From contig NZ_JACJQJ010000074.1 of assembly GCF_014696615.1 (NCBI RefSeq), positions 1 to 42,515 on the forward strand: a DNA stretch of 42,515 nt. Reading direction: 5' to 3'. The notes under the pieces are model-generated. The model was not told where the DNA came from. It did not search any database and worked only from the letters and a program-made list of their open reading frames with translations. Position numbers and translations under genes: made by a program. The stretch comes from Nostoc linckia FACHB-104 (GTDB lineage: Bacteria > Cyanobacteriota > Cyanobacteriia > Cyanobacteriales > Nostocaceae). Below, piece after piece: positions 36,355 to 42,515 of the stretch (positions are counted from its first letter, which is position 1; each line of letters opens with the position of its first letter).

Positions 36355-37791
36355 CTATCGCTTGCGTTCAGGTAAATTTCGCGGCGGAACTTCCCTTCCT
36401 TCGTAAAATCGTCTCTCAAACTTGCCTAAACCAAACCAGATTCCGCCACCAAGCAAAGTAGCAACGCTAGATATAGCAACAGTTATCGGAGAAACTTCAC
36501 CCTGAATCAACATAACTAAAGGCAATAAACCCCAAATCAATGCTGTGACTACCGCTAATCCCAACCGCAACCTTTGTAGGTTTTTCAAAGCAGTGCTGCA
36601 ACTGGCGCAGTGTTTGGTATGAGAATGGTATCTATCGAGTAAAACTTCTTTGGGTAGCGGTGGCGCTAAACTCTCTTCTGGGAAAGATTCAGCACTATAT
36701 TGATTCACCCAGGAACGCAACTGCGAGACAAAACTATCAGCTGTGGTTGGCAAATAGAACGCCTTGTTAAAGTTAGCGCTACCACCACGTTTTTCTAGAT
36801 ACCGTTCTTGATAATGCAAGAAAATTTGGTCATCTTCTAACACACCATTTTGACCAATGTGTGAGTACCAACGGGGTGTTAGCTTGAGGAATATTCCTGG
36901 TAATTTGGAAGAGAACTTGAAAGGAAAACGGGCAAATAGGCGACATTCTCCCTTACGAATAGGAGTTGCATACACTACTGTGAGTGTTCTGCCAAACTGC
37001 TTGGATGTCAAATCATGCCACATTAATCCCGGCGCAATAAAAGTAGTATCTTGTCGCCCTAAAGTTCCTTTGCGTGGCCCTTCTTCCCAAGTGCCTTTAA
37101 AACCCCACTTCCCAGATTCTACAACTTCTAATTCCACCGCCGAGACATTAGCGCGGTTACCGACAGTGCGGTGGTGGGTATAAGGGATATGGCTGGAGTC
37201 GAGGACGTTTTCCATCAACGTCAAGGCATCATAAGGTATGTCTCGAAAAGTATTTAGACATACCCAGCCATCAGCATCTTCTTCTAAAACATCGACAACC
37301 GGAACCTTTGTCTGTTGTGCATTTTCAGCTTTCCCTGGATAAACAAACAAAAGTCCTTGACGCACTGTGGTAGGTAGTGAAGTCGCGCAAGCACGTTGGG
37401 ATACTTCTGCTTTTCCTCCGGCTTTTTGCTGGGGAATTACCTCACACTTACCCGTTCCCGAAAAAGCCCAGCCATGATAGGGACATTCTATCCAGCCGTC
37501 TTCATTAATTCTGCCTTCGGATAGTGGCGCTAAACGGTGCGGACATTGGTCTTCAAACGCCCGCCAAGTATTTTCATTGTTATCCCACCACAACACTAAA
37601 TCTCGTTCTAGCAAAGTAAAGCGAGTTAGCTGAGATTTATCTAAATCTTCAATGTAAGCGACAGGATACCAAACTTCCTGCCAGTCAAAGCGATTGGGAT
37701 CGAGTCCACCAGCAGTCAGGTTTTGTGATACTTCGGGTTGAGAAATTAGGTTAAGAGAATTTTCCTCTGAGTGTAAAACACTTTGAGACAT
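36355..37791 (-). CDS. Rieske oxygenase, pheophorbide a oxygenase / Tic55 family, membrane-anchored
   Basis: The Rieske [2Fe-2S] ligands are CPHR (C83, H85) and CPYHGW (C103, H106). The mononuclear iron site is ENVLDSSHIPYTHH (H201, H206) with an Asp in VLEDDQIFL. Near the C-terminus HCASC (C395, C398) is the CxxC that marks the PaO/ACD1/Tic55/PTC52 group. Two hydrophobic helices follow (GLAVVTALIWGLLPLVMLI and ITVAISSVATLLGGGIWFG), as in membrane-bound relatives. In plants these act in chlorophyll breakdown or chloroplast redox functions; the cyanobacterial substrate is unknown. ATG 37791 is preferred; a TTG at 37806 would add five residues. There are 478 residues. Confidence 0.9.
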   Translation of the reverse strand: MSQSVLHSEENSLNLISQPEVSQNLTAGGLDPNRFDWQEVWYPVAYIEDLDKSQLTRFTLLERDLVLWWDNNENTWRAFEDQCPHRLAPLSEGRINEDGWIECPYHGWAFSGTGKCEVIPQQKAGGKAEVSQRACATSLPTTVRQGLLFVYPGKAENAQQTKVPVVDVLEEDADGWVCLNTFRDIPYDALTLMENVLDSSHIPYTHHRTVGNRANVSAVELEVVESGKWGFKGTWEEGPRKGTLGRQDTTFIAPGLMWHDLTSKQFGRTLTVVYATPIRKGECRLFARFPFKFSSKLPGIFLKLTPRWYSHIGQNGVLEDDQIFLHYQERYLEKRGGSANFNKAFYLPTTADSFVSQLRSWVNQYSAESFPEESLAPPLPKEVLLDRYHSHTKHCASCSTALKNLQRLRLGLAVVTALIWGLLPLVMLIQGEVSPITVAISSVATLLGGGIWFGLGKFERRFYEGREVPPRNLPERKR

Positions 37792-37850
37792 GGTGGAATC
37801 TGTCAAAAATAAAGGTATATGGGGAGTAAGGATGGTGAAACTAGGTGTTT

Positions 37851-37877
37851 GTTGACTGTTAACGGTTAACTGTCAAC
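37851..37877. repeat. Near-perfect inverted repeat
   Basis: GTTGACTGTTAAC (37851-37863), one G, then GTTAACTGTCAAC (37865-37877) form a stem with a single mismatch. Its arms contain the same GTTGACTG/CAACTGTC words as the heptamer array at 39158. It lies upstream of the Rieske gene; a promoter for it should lie here too. The rest of 37792-38122 has GGGGAAAGG tracts and no gene. Confidence 0.6.
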
Positions 37878-38122
37878 GAAATGCCATATTGCTGTACCCT
37901 TACGCCCCTTTTTCGTCAACAAAGATTTGTCTATCTATAAGAAATGTAACAATTTTTTTAACGATAATGCAGCCTAAAAATAGTAGTTCAATAGACAAAT
38001 ATTGACAGGTGTAGATTTGGGAGAGGGGAAAGGGGAAAGGGGGAAGGGTTTAAAGCTTTTACCCTCCCGCCTGTCAAAAAAACTTTGGCAGACTACTAGC
38101 AATAAGAACTTTGGGAAAAGTT

Positions 38123-38998
38123 CTAATGATCACTTTTGCGCTGGAAAATTCTGGGGGAACGATGAGCCATTTTCGGGCGGGTTAATATTCCTTGGCTGGG
38201 ACTAAATAAAAGTGCTAACAAAAATAGTACAGAAATAACTAAAACAATTGCTGCCCCTGATGGCACATTTAAATAGTAGCTAATATACATTCCAGTCACA
38301 CTACCAATCACACCAATAATTGCGCCTAATAGCATCATTTCATGCAATTCTTTGACTAATAAATAAGCTGTTATAGCTGGCCCTATTAACAGTGATACTA
38401 CCAACACCACACCTACAGCTTGCATACTAGCAATGATAGTGAGAGTAATAGCCGAAATTAAACCAATATGAATTAAATTTACAGGTAAGCCTATTGCTTG
38501 AGCCGCTAGAGAATCAAAGGTATAAAACAATAACTCTTTATAAAAAAGCTTGACACTCAATAACACAATCACTGTAATAATTAGAGTGCGCCAAACATCA
38601 GATGCGGTAACACCTAAAATATCACCAAACAAAAAGTGATGTAAATCTAGTTTGCTTTTAAGCAAAGTAATTAGCATAATACCTAATGCCAAAAAACCAG
38701 AAAATACCATCGCCATTGCTACATCAACTTTTACCCGTGACTGAGATTGAATCCAGGCAATAATTAAGGTGCTGAGTGTCCCAGAAATGAATGCACCCAG
38801 GAAAATATCGACCCCGAAAAAAAAGGCGATCGCTAATCCTGGTAAAACTGCATGAGCAATCACATCTCCCAATAAACCCATGCGTTGCACAATCAAATAA
38901 CTACCAACAACCGCACACAATACACCCAGCATCATCGCTGTAAACAATGCATTCCGCATAAACTCAAACTGCAGCGGTTCTAAAAGCAAATTCAACAT
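38123..38998 (-). CDS. znuB: Metal ABC transporter permease, ZnuB/MntB type
   Basis: A 291-residue polytopic protein of the ABC-3 permease family, with about eight to nine hydrophobic segments (ALFTAMMLGVLCAVVGSYLIV, FFFGVDIFLGAFISG, FSGFLALGIMLITLL, VGVVLVVSLLIGPAITAYLL). The family marks DVIAHAVLPG near residue 45 and GVVLVVSLLIGPAIT are seen. Zinc rather than manganese is favoured by the Zur box and His-type binding protein nearby. It is separated from the ATPase gene on the same strand by 258 bp of inserted repeat, so it may rely on read-through or its own promoter. Confidence 0.88.
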   Translation of the reverse strand: MLNLLLEPLQFEFMRNALFTAMMLGVLCAVVGSYLIVQRMGLLGDVIAHAVLPGLAIAFFFGVDIFLGAFISGTLSTLIIAWIQSQSRVKVDVAMAMVFSGFLALGIMLITLLKSKLDLHHFLFGDILGVTASDVWRTLIITVIVLLSVKLFYKELLFYTFDSLAAQAIGLPVNLIHIGLISAITLTIIASMQAVGVVLVVSLLIGPAITAYLLVKELHEMMLLGAIIGVIGSVTGMYISYYLNVPSGAAIVLVISVLFLLALLFSPSQGILTRPKMAHRSPRIFQRKSDH

Positions 38999-39106
38999 AT
39001 AGCAATATAGTTAGGGAACAGCTAAACAAGAATAAAAACATCCTGATTTTTCATTTAAATAAAATTTATATCTCAGTAATATGTAACTAAACCAATTGCT
39101 ACTTTA

Positions 39107-39261
39107 TATAGCAATCCCGAATGATTTGTGAAATATGACATCAAGGGTTGTTAACACTCAACAGTCAACAGTCAACAGTCAACTGTCAACTGTCAACTGT
39201 CAACTGTCAACAGTCAACAGTCAAAACCACTATTTTTCACAACTAAAATATGATTGCTATA
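39107..39261. mobile_element. MITE-like element, 155 bp, with internal heptamer array
   Basis: Ends are TATAGCAATC (39107-39116) and GATTGCTATA (39252-39261), with further matching inside: TTTGTGAAA on the left (39126-39134) and TTTTTCACAA on the right. The right end overlaps the last codons of znuC, and the stop TAG (39257-39259 on the complement) lies inside the terminal repeat. The interior is the TCAACWG heptamer array. A third TATAGCAAT sits at 38998-39007, at the start of znuB. No coding capacity. Confidence 0.65.
39158..39220. repeat. TCAACWG heptamer array, nine units
   Basis: Nine perfect 7-bp units in the order TCAACAG x3 (39158-39178), TCAACTG x4 (39179-39206), TCAACAG x2 (39207-39220), followed by TCAAAA. 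This is a short tandemly repeated repetitive (STRR) sequence as known from cyanobacteria, inside the MITE-like element. Confidence 0.95.
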
Positions 39262-39994
39262 CTTCATACTTCATTTCCCGCTGCATTAAAAATATCCCAT
39301 CACCATAAGCTTGTTGTAAATTTTTAGGAGTAATTACTTCCGCACTACAACCATCAGCAATAATTGTTTTATTAAGTAATAAAAATCGGTCATACCTGCG
39401 GGAAGCTTCTCCCAAATCATGACCAATTACCATTAATATTTTATTTTGATATTTGAGTTCGTTAAATACTTCAAAAAGTATCGCTTCCGTTTTTTTATCA
39501 ACGCCTACAAATGGCTCATCAAAAAAGAATAACTCAGCTTGTTGAGCAAGCGATCGCGCTAAAAATACCCGTTGCTGTTGTCCTCCCGATAATTCCCCTA
39601 TCTGACGCTTTCTCAACTCCCACATTCCAACTCGTTCTAAAGATGTTCTGACTATTTCTTGAGATTGGCGAGAATGTGAGCGAAACCACCCTGTATGGCG
39701 AGTTCTAGCCATCATGACTACATTCCCAACTGTAATAGGATAGTCCCAGTCAATTTGGCTTCTCTGCGGTACATAAGCCACTTTTGCCAAATGTCTTTTC
39801 AAAGAGGCGTTACGAAATTTTATTACCCCACTTTCACAGGGAATTAAACCCAAAATCGCCTTCAGCATCGTGCTTTTCCCAGCACCATTGGGGCCTATTA
39901 CGCCTACAATTTCTCCCGGTTGTAAGCGGAAATTGATATCAGCCAGCGCCGATACGCCTCGGTAACTGACGGCTAAATGACGAACTTCTAACAT
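39257..39994 (-). CDS. znuC: Metal ABC transporter ATPase, ZnuC type
   Basis: A 245-residue ABC ATPase of the metal-uptake group: Walker A GPNGAGKST (~34-42), Q-loop in YVPQRSQIDWDYP, which has the aromatic/acidic context typical of zinc/manganese ATPases, signature LSGGQQQR, Walker B LFFFDEPFVGVD and the switch His in VIGHDLG. The first codon lies 15 bases from a Zur box, shared with the divergent binding protein. The C-terminus ends MQREMKYEV, with its stop codon supplied by the terminal repeat of a MITE-like element, so the last residues may differ from the ancestral protein. Confidence 0.92.
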   Translation of the reverse strand: MLEVRHLAVSYRGVSALADINFRLQPGEIVGVIGPNGAGKSTMLKAILGLIPCESGVIKFRNASLKRHLAKVAYVPQRSQIDWDYPITVGNVVMMARTRHTGWFRSHSRQSQEIVRTSLERVGMWELRKRQIGELSGGQQQRVFLARSLAQQAELFFFDEPFVGVDKKTEAILFEVFNELKYQNKILMVIGHDLGEASRRYDRFLLLNKTIIADGCSAEVITPKNLQQAYGDGIFLMQREMKYEV

Positions 39995-40009
39995 TACAAG
40001 TCGTTTTTA

Positions 40010-40024
40010 TGATAATGATTATCA
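40010..40024. promoter_or_regulatory. Zur box (7-1-7 palindrome)
   Basis: TGATAATGATTATCA, a perfect 7-1-7 inverted repeat centred on 40017. It equals the Zur-box consensus described for Anabaena (TGATAATNATTATCA). It lies between the divergent znuC and znuA genes, 16 bases from one start codon and 28 from the other, so one bound repressor dimer pair can control both when zinc is plentiful. Confidence 0.85.
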
Positions 40025-40051
40025 TAACCAAAATATGAGCGAGCATCAAAA

Positions 40052-41056
40052 ATGTTGCAAAATCTACACACCAAAAGTATTGCTGTATTAGCACTGAGTC
40101 TCGGTTTGTGGGGGTGCGAGGCTACACCAACCAGCCAACAAAATCAATCCATCGATAGCGCCACTTCTATTGCCACAGCCACACCAGCAACGGAATCTAG
40201 CGAACTTCCTTTGGTAGTAGCTACCAACACAATCGTTTGTGATTTAACCAAGCAAATTGCTGCTACTACTGTGAATTTACAATGTCTAATTGAGCCAGGT
40301 TCCGATCCTCATGTTTACCAACCCAAGCCAGGCGATCGCAAAGCCATTGAACAAGCTAAGTTAATTTTGTATGGTGGCTATGACTTTGAACATGATTTGG
40401 TGAAGTTAATCACAGCCACCTCTAATCCCGCTAGCAAAGTTGCAGTTTATGAACTTGCTGTTCCCAATCCCCAAAAATTTGAGGAAGACGGCAAAACTGT
40501 CACCGATCCCCACGTTTGGCATAATGCTCAAAATGGTATAGCAATTGCCAAAGTCATTAACGAAAGCTTGAGTAAATTAAAACCCGAAAAAGCACAAATT
40601 TATAGTGAAAATACGCAAAAAGTTACCAGCGAAATTAGCCAAATAGACAATTGGATTAAATCGGAAGTAGCGACAATTCCAGAAAAATCTCGCAAGTTAG
40701 TAACTACCCATGATGCTTTAGGTTATTACGCCAAAGCCTACGCAATACCCGTAGAAGAAGCATTAGGTGGTATTAGTACCGAAGAAGCACCCACAGCCGC
40801 ACGAGTAAGTTCATTGGTGAAAGAACTCAAACAAACAGGTGTACCAACAATTTTTGCAGAAGTCACAATTAATCCCAAGCTAATTACAGCGGTTGCGAAA
40901 AGTGCAAATGTCAAAGTTGCCGACAGAGAACTGTATGCTGATGGTTTGGGAGAAAAAGGTAGTGAAGCCGAGACTTACCAAAAAATGTTGATTGCTAATA
41001 CACAATCAATTGTTGAGGGGTTGGGAGGGAAGTACACACCGTTTTCCGCAAAATGA
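40052..41056 (+). CDS. znuA: Zinc-type metal ABC transporter binding lipoprotein
   Basis: A cluster A-I (TroA/ZnuA-like) substrate-binding protein. The lipobox is GLWGC (C22). Metal ligands read DPHVYQP (H87), DPHVWHN (H154), TTHDALGYYA (H220) and LYADGLG (D297), the His-His-His-Asp set of zinc/TroA-type proteins and not the His-His-Glu-Asp set of MntC/PsaA. The His-rich flexible loop of ZnuA is nearly absent (a short EEDGK instead). Adjacent to the Zur box and divergent from the ATPase gene. Zinc is therefore the best guess; manganese or both metals are not excluded. Confidence 0.88.
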   Translation: MLQNLHTKSIAVLALSLGLWGCEATPTSQQNQSIDSATSIATATPATESSELPLVVATNTIVCDLTKQIAATTVNLQCLIEPGSDPHVYQPKPGDRKAIEQAKLILYGGYDFEHDLVKLITATSNPASKVAVYELAVPNPQKFEEDGKTVTDPHVWHNAQNGIAIAKVINESLSKLKPEKAQIYSENTQKVTSEISQIDNWIKSEVATIPEKSRKLVTTHDALGYYAKAYAIPVEEALGGISTEEAPTAARVSSLVKELKQTGVPTIFAEVTINPKLITAVAKSANVKVADRELYADGLGEKGSEAETYQKMLIANTQSIVEGLGGKYTPFSAK

Positions 41057-41117
41057 CTCGTAGTTTGTTGCGGTGGGTAAAGGGGAAAGGGTAAAGGTTA
41101 AATGGCTCTTTCCCTCA

Positions 41118-41219
41118 ATGACAAAAGAGATGGAACTGTGTGCAAAAGATATTCCCCAAGGTTTTATGATTAACAGAACTAGTGCGATCGCTCATGATGA
41201 ATATTTTGATGTTGGATGA
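41118..41219 (+). CDS. Possible 33-residue ORF or gene tail
   Basis: Starts ATGACAAAAGAG and reads MTKEMELCAKDIPQGFMINR, then TSAIAHDEYFDVG. The composition looks like protein, but it contains a HIP1 site and overlaps the next small ORF in another frame. It could be a degraded C-terminus of a lost gene. Low confidence. Confidence 0.25.
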   Translation: MTKEMELCAKDIPQGFMINRTSAIAHDEYFDVG

Positions 41220-41328
41220 CTTGCAACTTGACTTATCTAGTAATTGGCAGGAATGGGTAACTGTCTTCGGATACTTAGGTTTAACAGCCGTTGTTATCTG
41301 GGGTGTGTTTACCGCACAAAAGAAATAA
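41194..41328 (+). CDS. Small single-TM protein candidate, 44 residues
   Basis: Reads MMNILMLDDLQLDLSSNWQE, then WVTVFGYLGLTAVVIWGVFT and AQKK. An acidic N-terminus, one hydrophobic helix and a basic end are what small thylakoid or respiratory-complex subunits look like, though I recognise none. The stop lies three bases from the stop of the convergent secreted-protein gene, a compact layout that favours a real gene. No clear ribosome site; the second ATG (41197) is an alternative start. Confidence 0.45.
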   Translation: MMNILMLDDLQLDLSSNWQEWVTVFGYLGLTAVVIWGVFTAQKK

Positions 41329-41331
41329 AAA

Positions 41332-41625
41332 CTACTTCTTGAAGAAATTGCATATCAGATTACCAGGGTCTTGAGGCGCAAATGGCGCAGTTTCTCCATC
41401 TTGTAAAATTTTAACTTGAGCGCGGCAGTTATAAACTGCCATAGGCTTTTTCACACCATCCACACTAATGGTTGCTCTGTATTCCCAGTAATTTTTAGCG
41501 CTTCGTTGAATACTGAGAACGCAAATTTGATGTCCGTTGTAATTTCTGCATACAGATGCAGCTGCTGGAAAGGCTATTGACAAAAAAAGTATGAATACCG
41601 CCAAAAAAGTTATAGATCTGCTCAT
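41332..41625 (-). CDS. Secreted small Cys-containing protein, unknown function
   Basis: A 97-residue protein with a clear signal peptide: SITFLAVFILFLSIAFPAAA then S, cleaved near AAA-S. The ~73-residue mature part has four Cys (in VCRNYNGHQICVLSI, YNCRAQV and ICNFFKK), likely two disulfides, and reads as a small beta-rich domain (YWEYRATISVDGVKKPMAVY). I do not recognise the family. Export to the periplasm or outside is inferred from the signal only. Confidence 0.75.
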   Translation of the reverse strand: MSRSITFLAVFILFLSIAFPAAASVCRNYNGHQICVLSIQRSAKNYWEYRATISVDGVKKPMAVYNCRAQVKILQDGETAPFAPQDPGNLICNFFKK

Positions 41626-41825
41626 GCTGATCTCAAATGTTATTTGCGGGCAATCATATCACTTACCCAATGCTTCACCAAAAAGTATTGAGCTTAAACC
41701 GAGCCTATGTCCGGGAACTATGAGGATTTATGGCAAATTTTGTATGACTGGTAACATATTTTGCCTTTTCATGAAATTAAAGTATTAATAAAATGCGTTT
41801 TTTGCATAAAGCAGTGTTAATATGA

Positions 41826-41894
41826 CCCTAAAAAATGCGATCCTCGTGAGTGGGAATAAAGATGAACGCCCCCGGTAATTACCGGGGGCTTTTT
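41826..41894 (+). ncRNA. Candidate small RNA ending at a strong intrinsic terminator
   Basis: A TAATAT box (41818-41823) precedes about 45 bases without coding potential that end in a strong terminator at 41868-41894. No plus-strand gene ends here: the nearest upstream one stops at 41328 and reads toward a convergent gene. The -35 region is poor, so the start is a guess. Confidence 0.35.
41868..41894 (+). terminator. Strong intrinsic terminator
   Basis: GCCCCCGGTAATTACCGGGGGC is a perfect 22-base palindrome (41868-41889) followed by TTTTT. The T-run is on the plus-strand side only, so it ends rightward transcripts. Confidence 0.85.
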
Positions 41895-41928
41895 GTTTGC
41901 TGATGCAAAAGCACTACATTGAAACTAA

Positions 41929-42030
41929 TTAAGCTTTAAAAGTCAATACGGGACTTAACCTTGCAACTACATCCACCATTTCTGCCTCTACCTGCACATC
42001 AATCACAGATTGAATAGGTTTTTGACATAC
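41929..42030 (-). pseudogene. C-terminal tail of an unidentified gene, cut off by the IS element
   Basis: On the minus strand the frame runs open from the IS end to a stop at 41929-41931 and reads KPIQSVIDVQVEAEMVDVVA, then RLSPVLTFKA. It looks like the end of a real protein, but has no start in the window and begins where the IS200/IS605 end region lies. I infer a gene interrupted by the element; I do not recognise it. Confidence 0.4.
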
Positions 42031-42053
42031 TCCCCCGAATTGAATTCGGGGGA
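42031..42053. mobile_element. IS200/IS605-type right-end hairpin
   Basis: An 11-bp inverted repeat with one central base, TCCCCCGAATT-G-AATTCGGGGGA, nine bases after the tnpB stop. Subterminal hairpins of this kind mark the ends of IS200/IS605 elements and are bound by TnpA. Confidence 0.6.
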
Positions 42054-42061
42054 TTCTAGGC

Positions 42062-42424
42062 TCAAACAGCAATTGCAGGCATAGCCGGACTTACATCACC
42101 TAACCCGATGGCTGATGCCCCAACCATTTGAATATTACGTGCGGCGTTTTCGTCTCTCCCGTTAACTGACTGACAGGAAGGACAACGCCACTCTCTAACC
42201 GACAAATCAATTTTTTCTAGAATATGCCCACACTGAGAACAAGTTTTAGTGGATGGATACCACTGATCCACAAACACTATCTGTTGATGTTTCTTCTTGG
42301 CAACCCATTCTAAGATTTGGAGAAACTCACTCCTAGGCAAGTCTGATATTTTTCTTCCCCAAAGTCTTTGCATTCCCTTGAGGTTTAAAGTCTCAAAACA
42401 GAGAATATCAAACTCGAATGGCAC
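42062..42424 (-). pseudogene. 5'-truncated IS200/IS605 transposase-associated TnpB
   Basis: The C-terminal ~120 residues of a TnpB/OrfB nuclease: FDILCFETLNLKGMQRLWGRK (RuvC-like region), QWYPSTKTCSQCGH and WRCPSCQ as the four-Cys zinc finger, and NGRDENAARNI with the last catalytic Asp. The upstream frame meets a TAG at 42434-42436 and no other frame continues the protein within the remaining 80 bases. TnpB proteins are ~400 residues, so the N-terminal part is gone. The first codon in the open stretch is GTG, not a true start. Confidence 0.85.
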
Positions 42425-42515
42425 TAAGAAAAGCTATAAGCTATATGGAGTAAAGGTCACAGCTTTAATGCCCACTACCGGAGTAATGGCATGAGTCAGG
42501 CGATCGCTTAAGTCG

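Noticed and set aside
42297-42494. Plus-strand 65-residue frame opposite tnpB
   Set aside because: It is the shadow of the TnpB fragment and continues into unrelated DNA.

Overview
The window comes from a cyanobacterium, most likely a filamentous member of the Nostocales. The evidence is many copies of the HIP1 octamer GCGATCGC, 7-bp tandem repeats (STRR type) between genes, a CpcD-type phycobilisome linker domain, a pheophorbide-a-oxygenase-like Rieske protein, a CHAT/STAND/TPR protein and a caspase homologue. Genus-level placement is inference. No rRNA, tRNA, CRISPR array or prophage was seen.

Layout. 1-4450: a truncated RtcB-like gene, a CpcD-domain protein, a cupin, a dead receiver-domain fragment and a large multidomain response regulator. 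4600-7850: a YdeP/FdhF-like molybdopterin oxidoreductase with its sulfurtransferase FdhD, then a VOC-family gene remnant. 8000-13340: housekeeping and stress genes (VOC protein, YlqF/RbgA GTPase, DUF4142 lipoprotein, DJ-1/PfpI protein, MtnP, HAD phosphatase) separated by repeats and one MITE-like element. 13600-27400: a surface-glycan region. It starts with a PEP-CTERM protein, followed by a leftward set (GT2, UDP-galactopyranose-mutase-like flavoprotein, GT-C-like membrane protein) and a divergent rightward operon (four GT2 enzymes, a methyltransferase, and a Wzm/Wzt-type ABC exporter whose ATPase has a C-terminal sugar-recognition-like domain). The rightward genes are tightly packed, with two ATGA overlaps, and together look like a pathway that builds, caps and exports a polysaccharide.

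27600-35600: a small two-TM protein, a 26-bp minisatellite built on HIP1, a CHAT-protease/NTPase/TPR protein, ATP sulfurylase (TTG start) and a Tat-exported caspase homologue whose catalytic His-Cys pair is replaced by Tyr-Ser. 35700-38000: an unknown protein and a Rieske oxygenase of the PaO/Tic55 type. 38100-41060: a zinc-type ABC importer (permease, ATPase, divergent binding protein) with a textbook Zur box between the divergent genes. A MITE-like element carrying a heptamer array has entered between the ATPase and permease genes. 41100-42515: small proteins, an orphan intrinsic terminator suggesting a small RNA, and a 5'-truncated IS200/IS605 TnpB beside the tail of an unidentified gene.

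Most promising leads: the HIP1 minisatellite between the two-TM protein and the CHAT-STAND protein, the YS pseudo-caspase close by, the N-terminal module shared by two GT2 enzymes, and the MITE that supplies the znuC stop codon.
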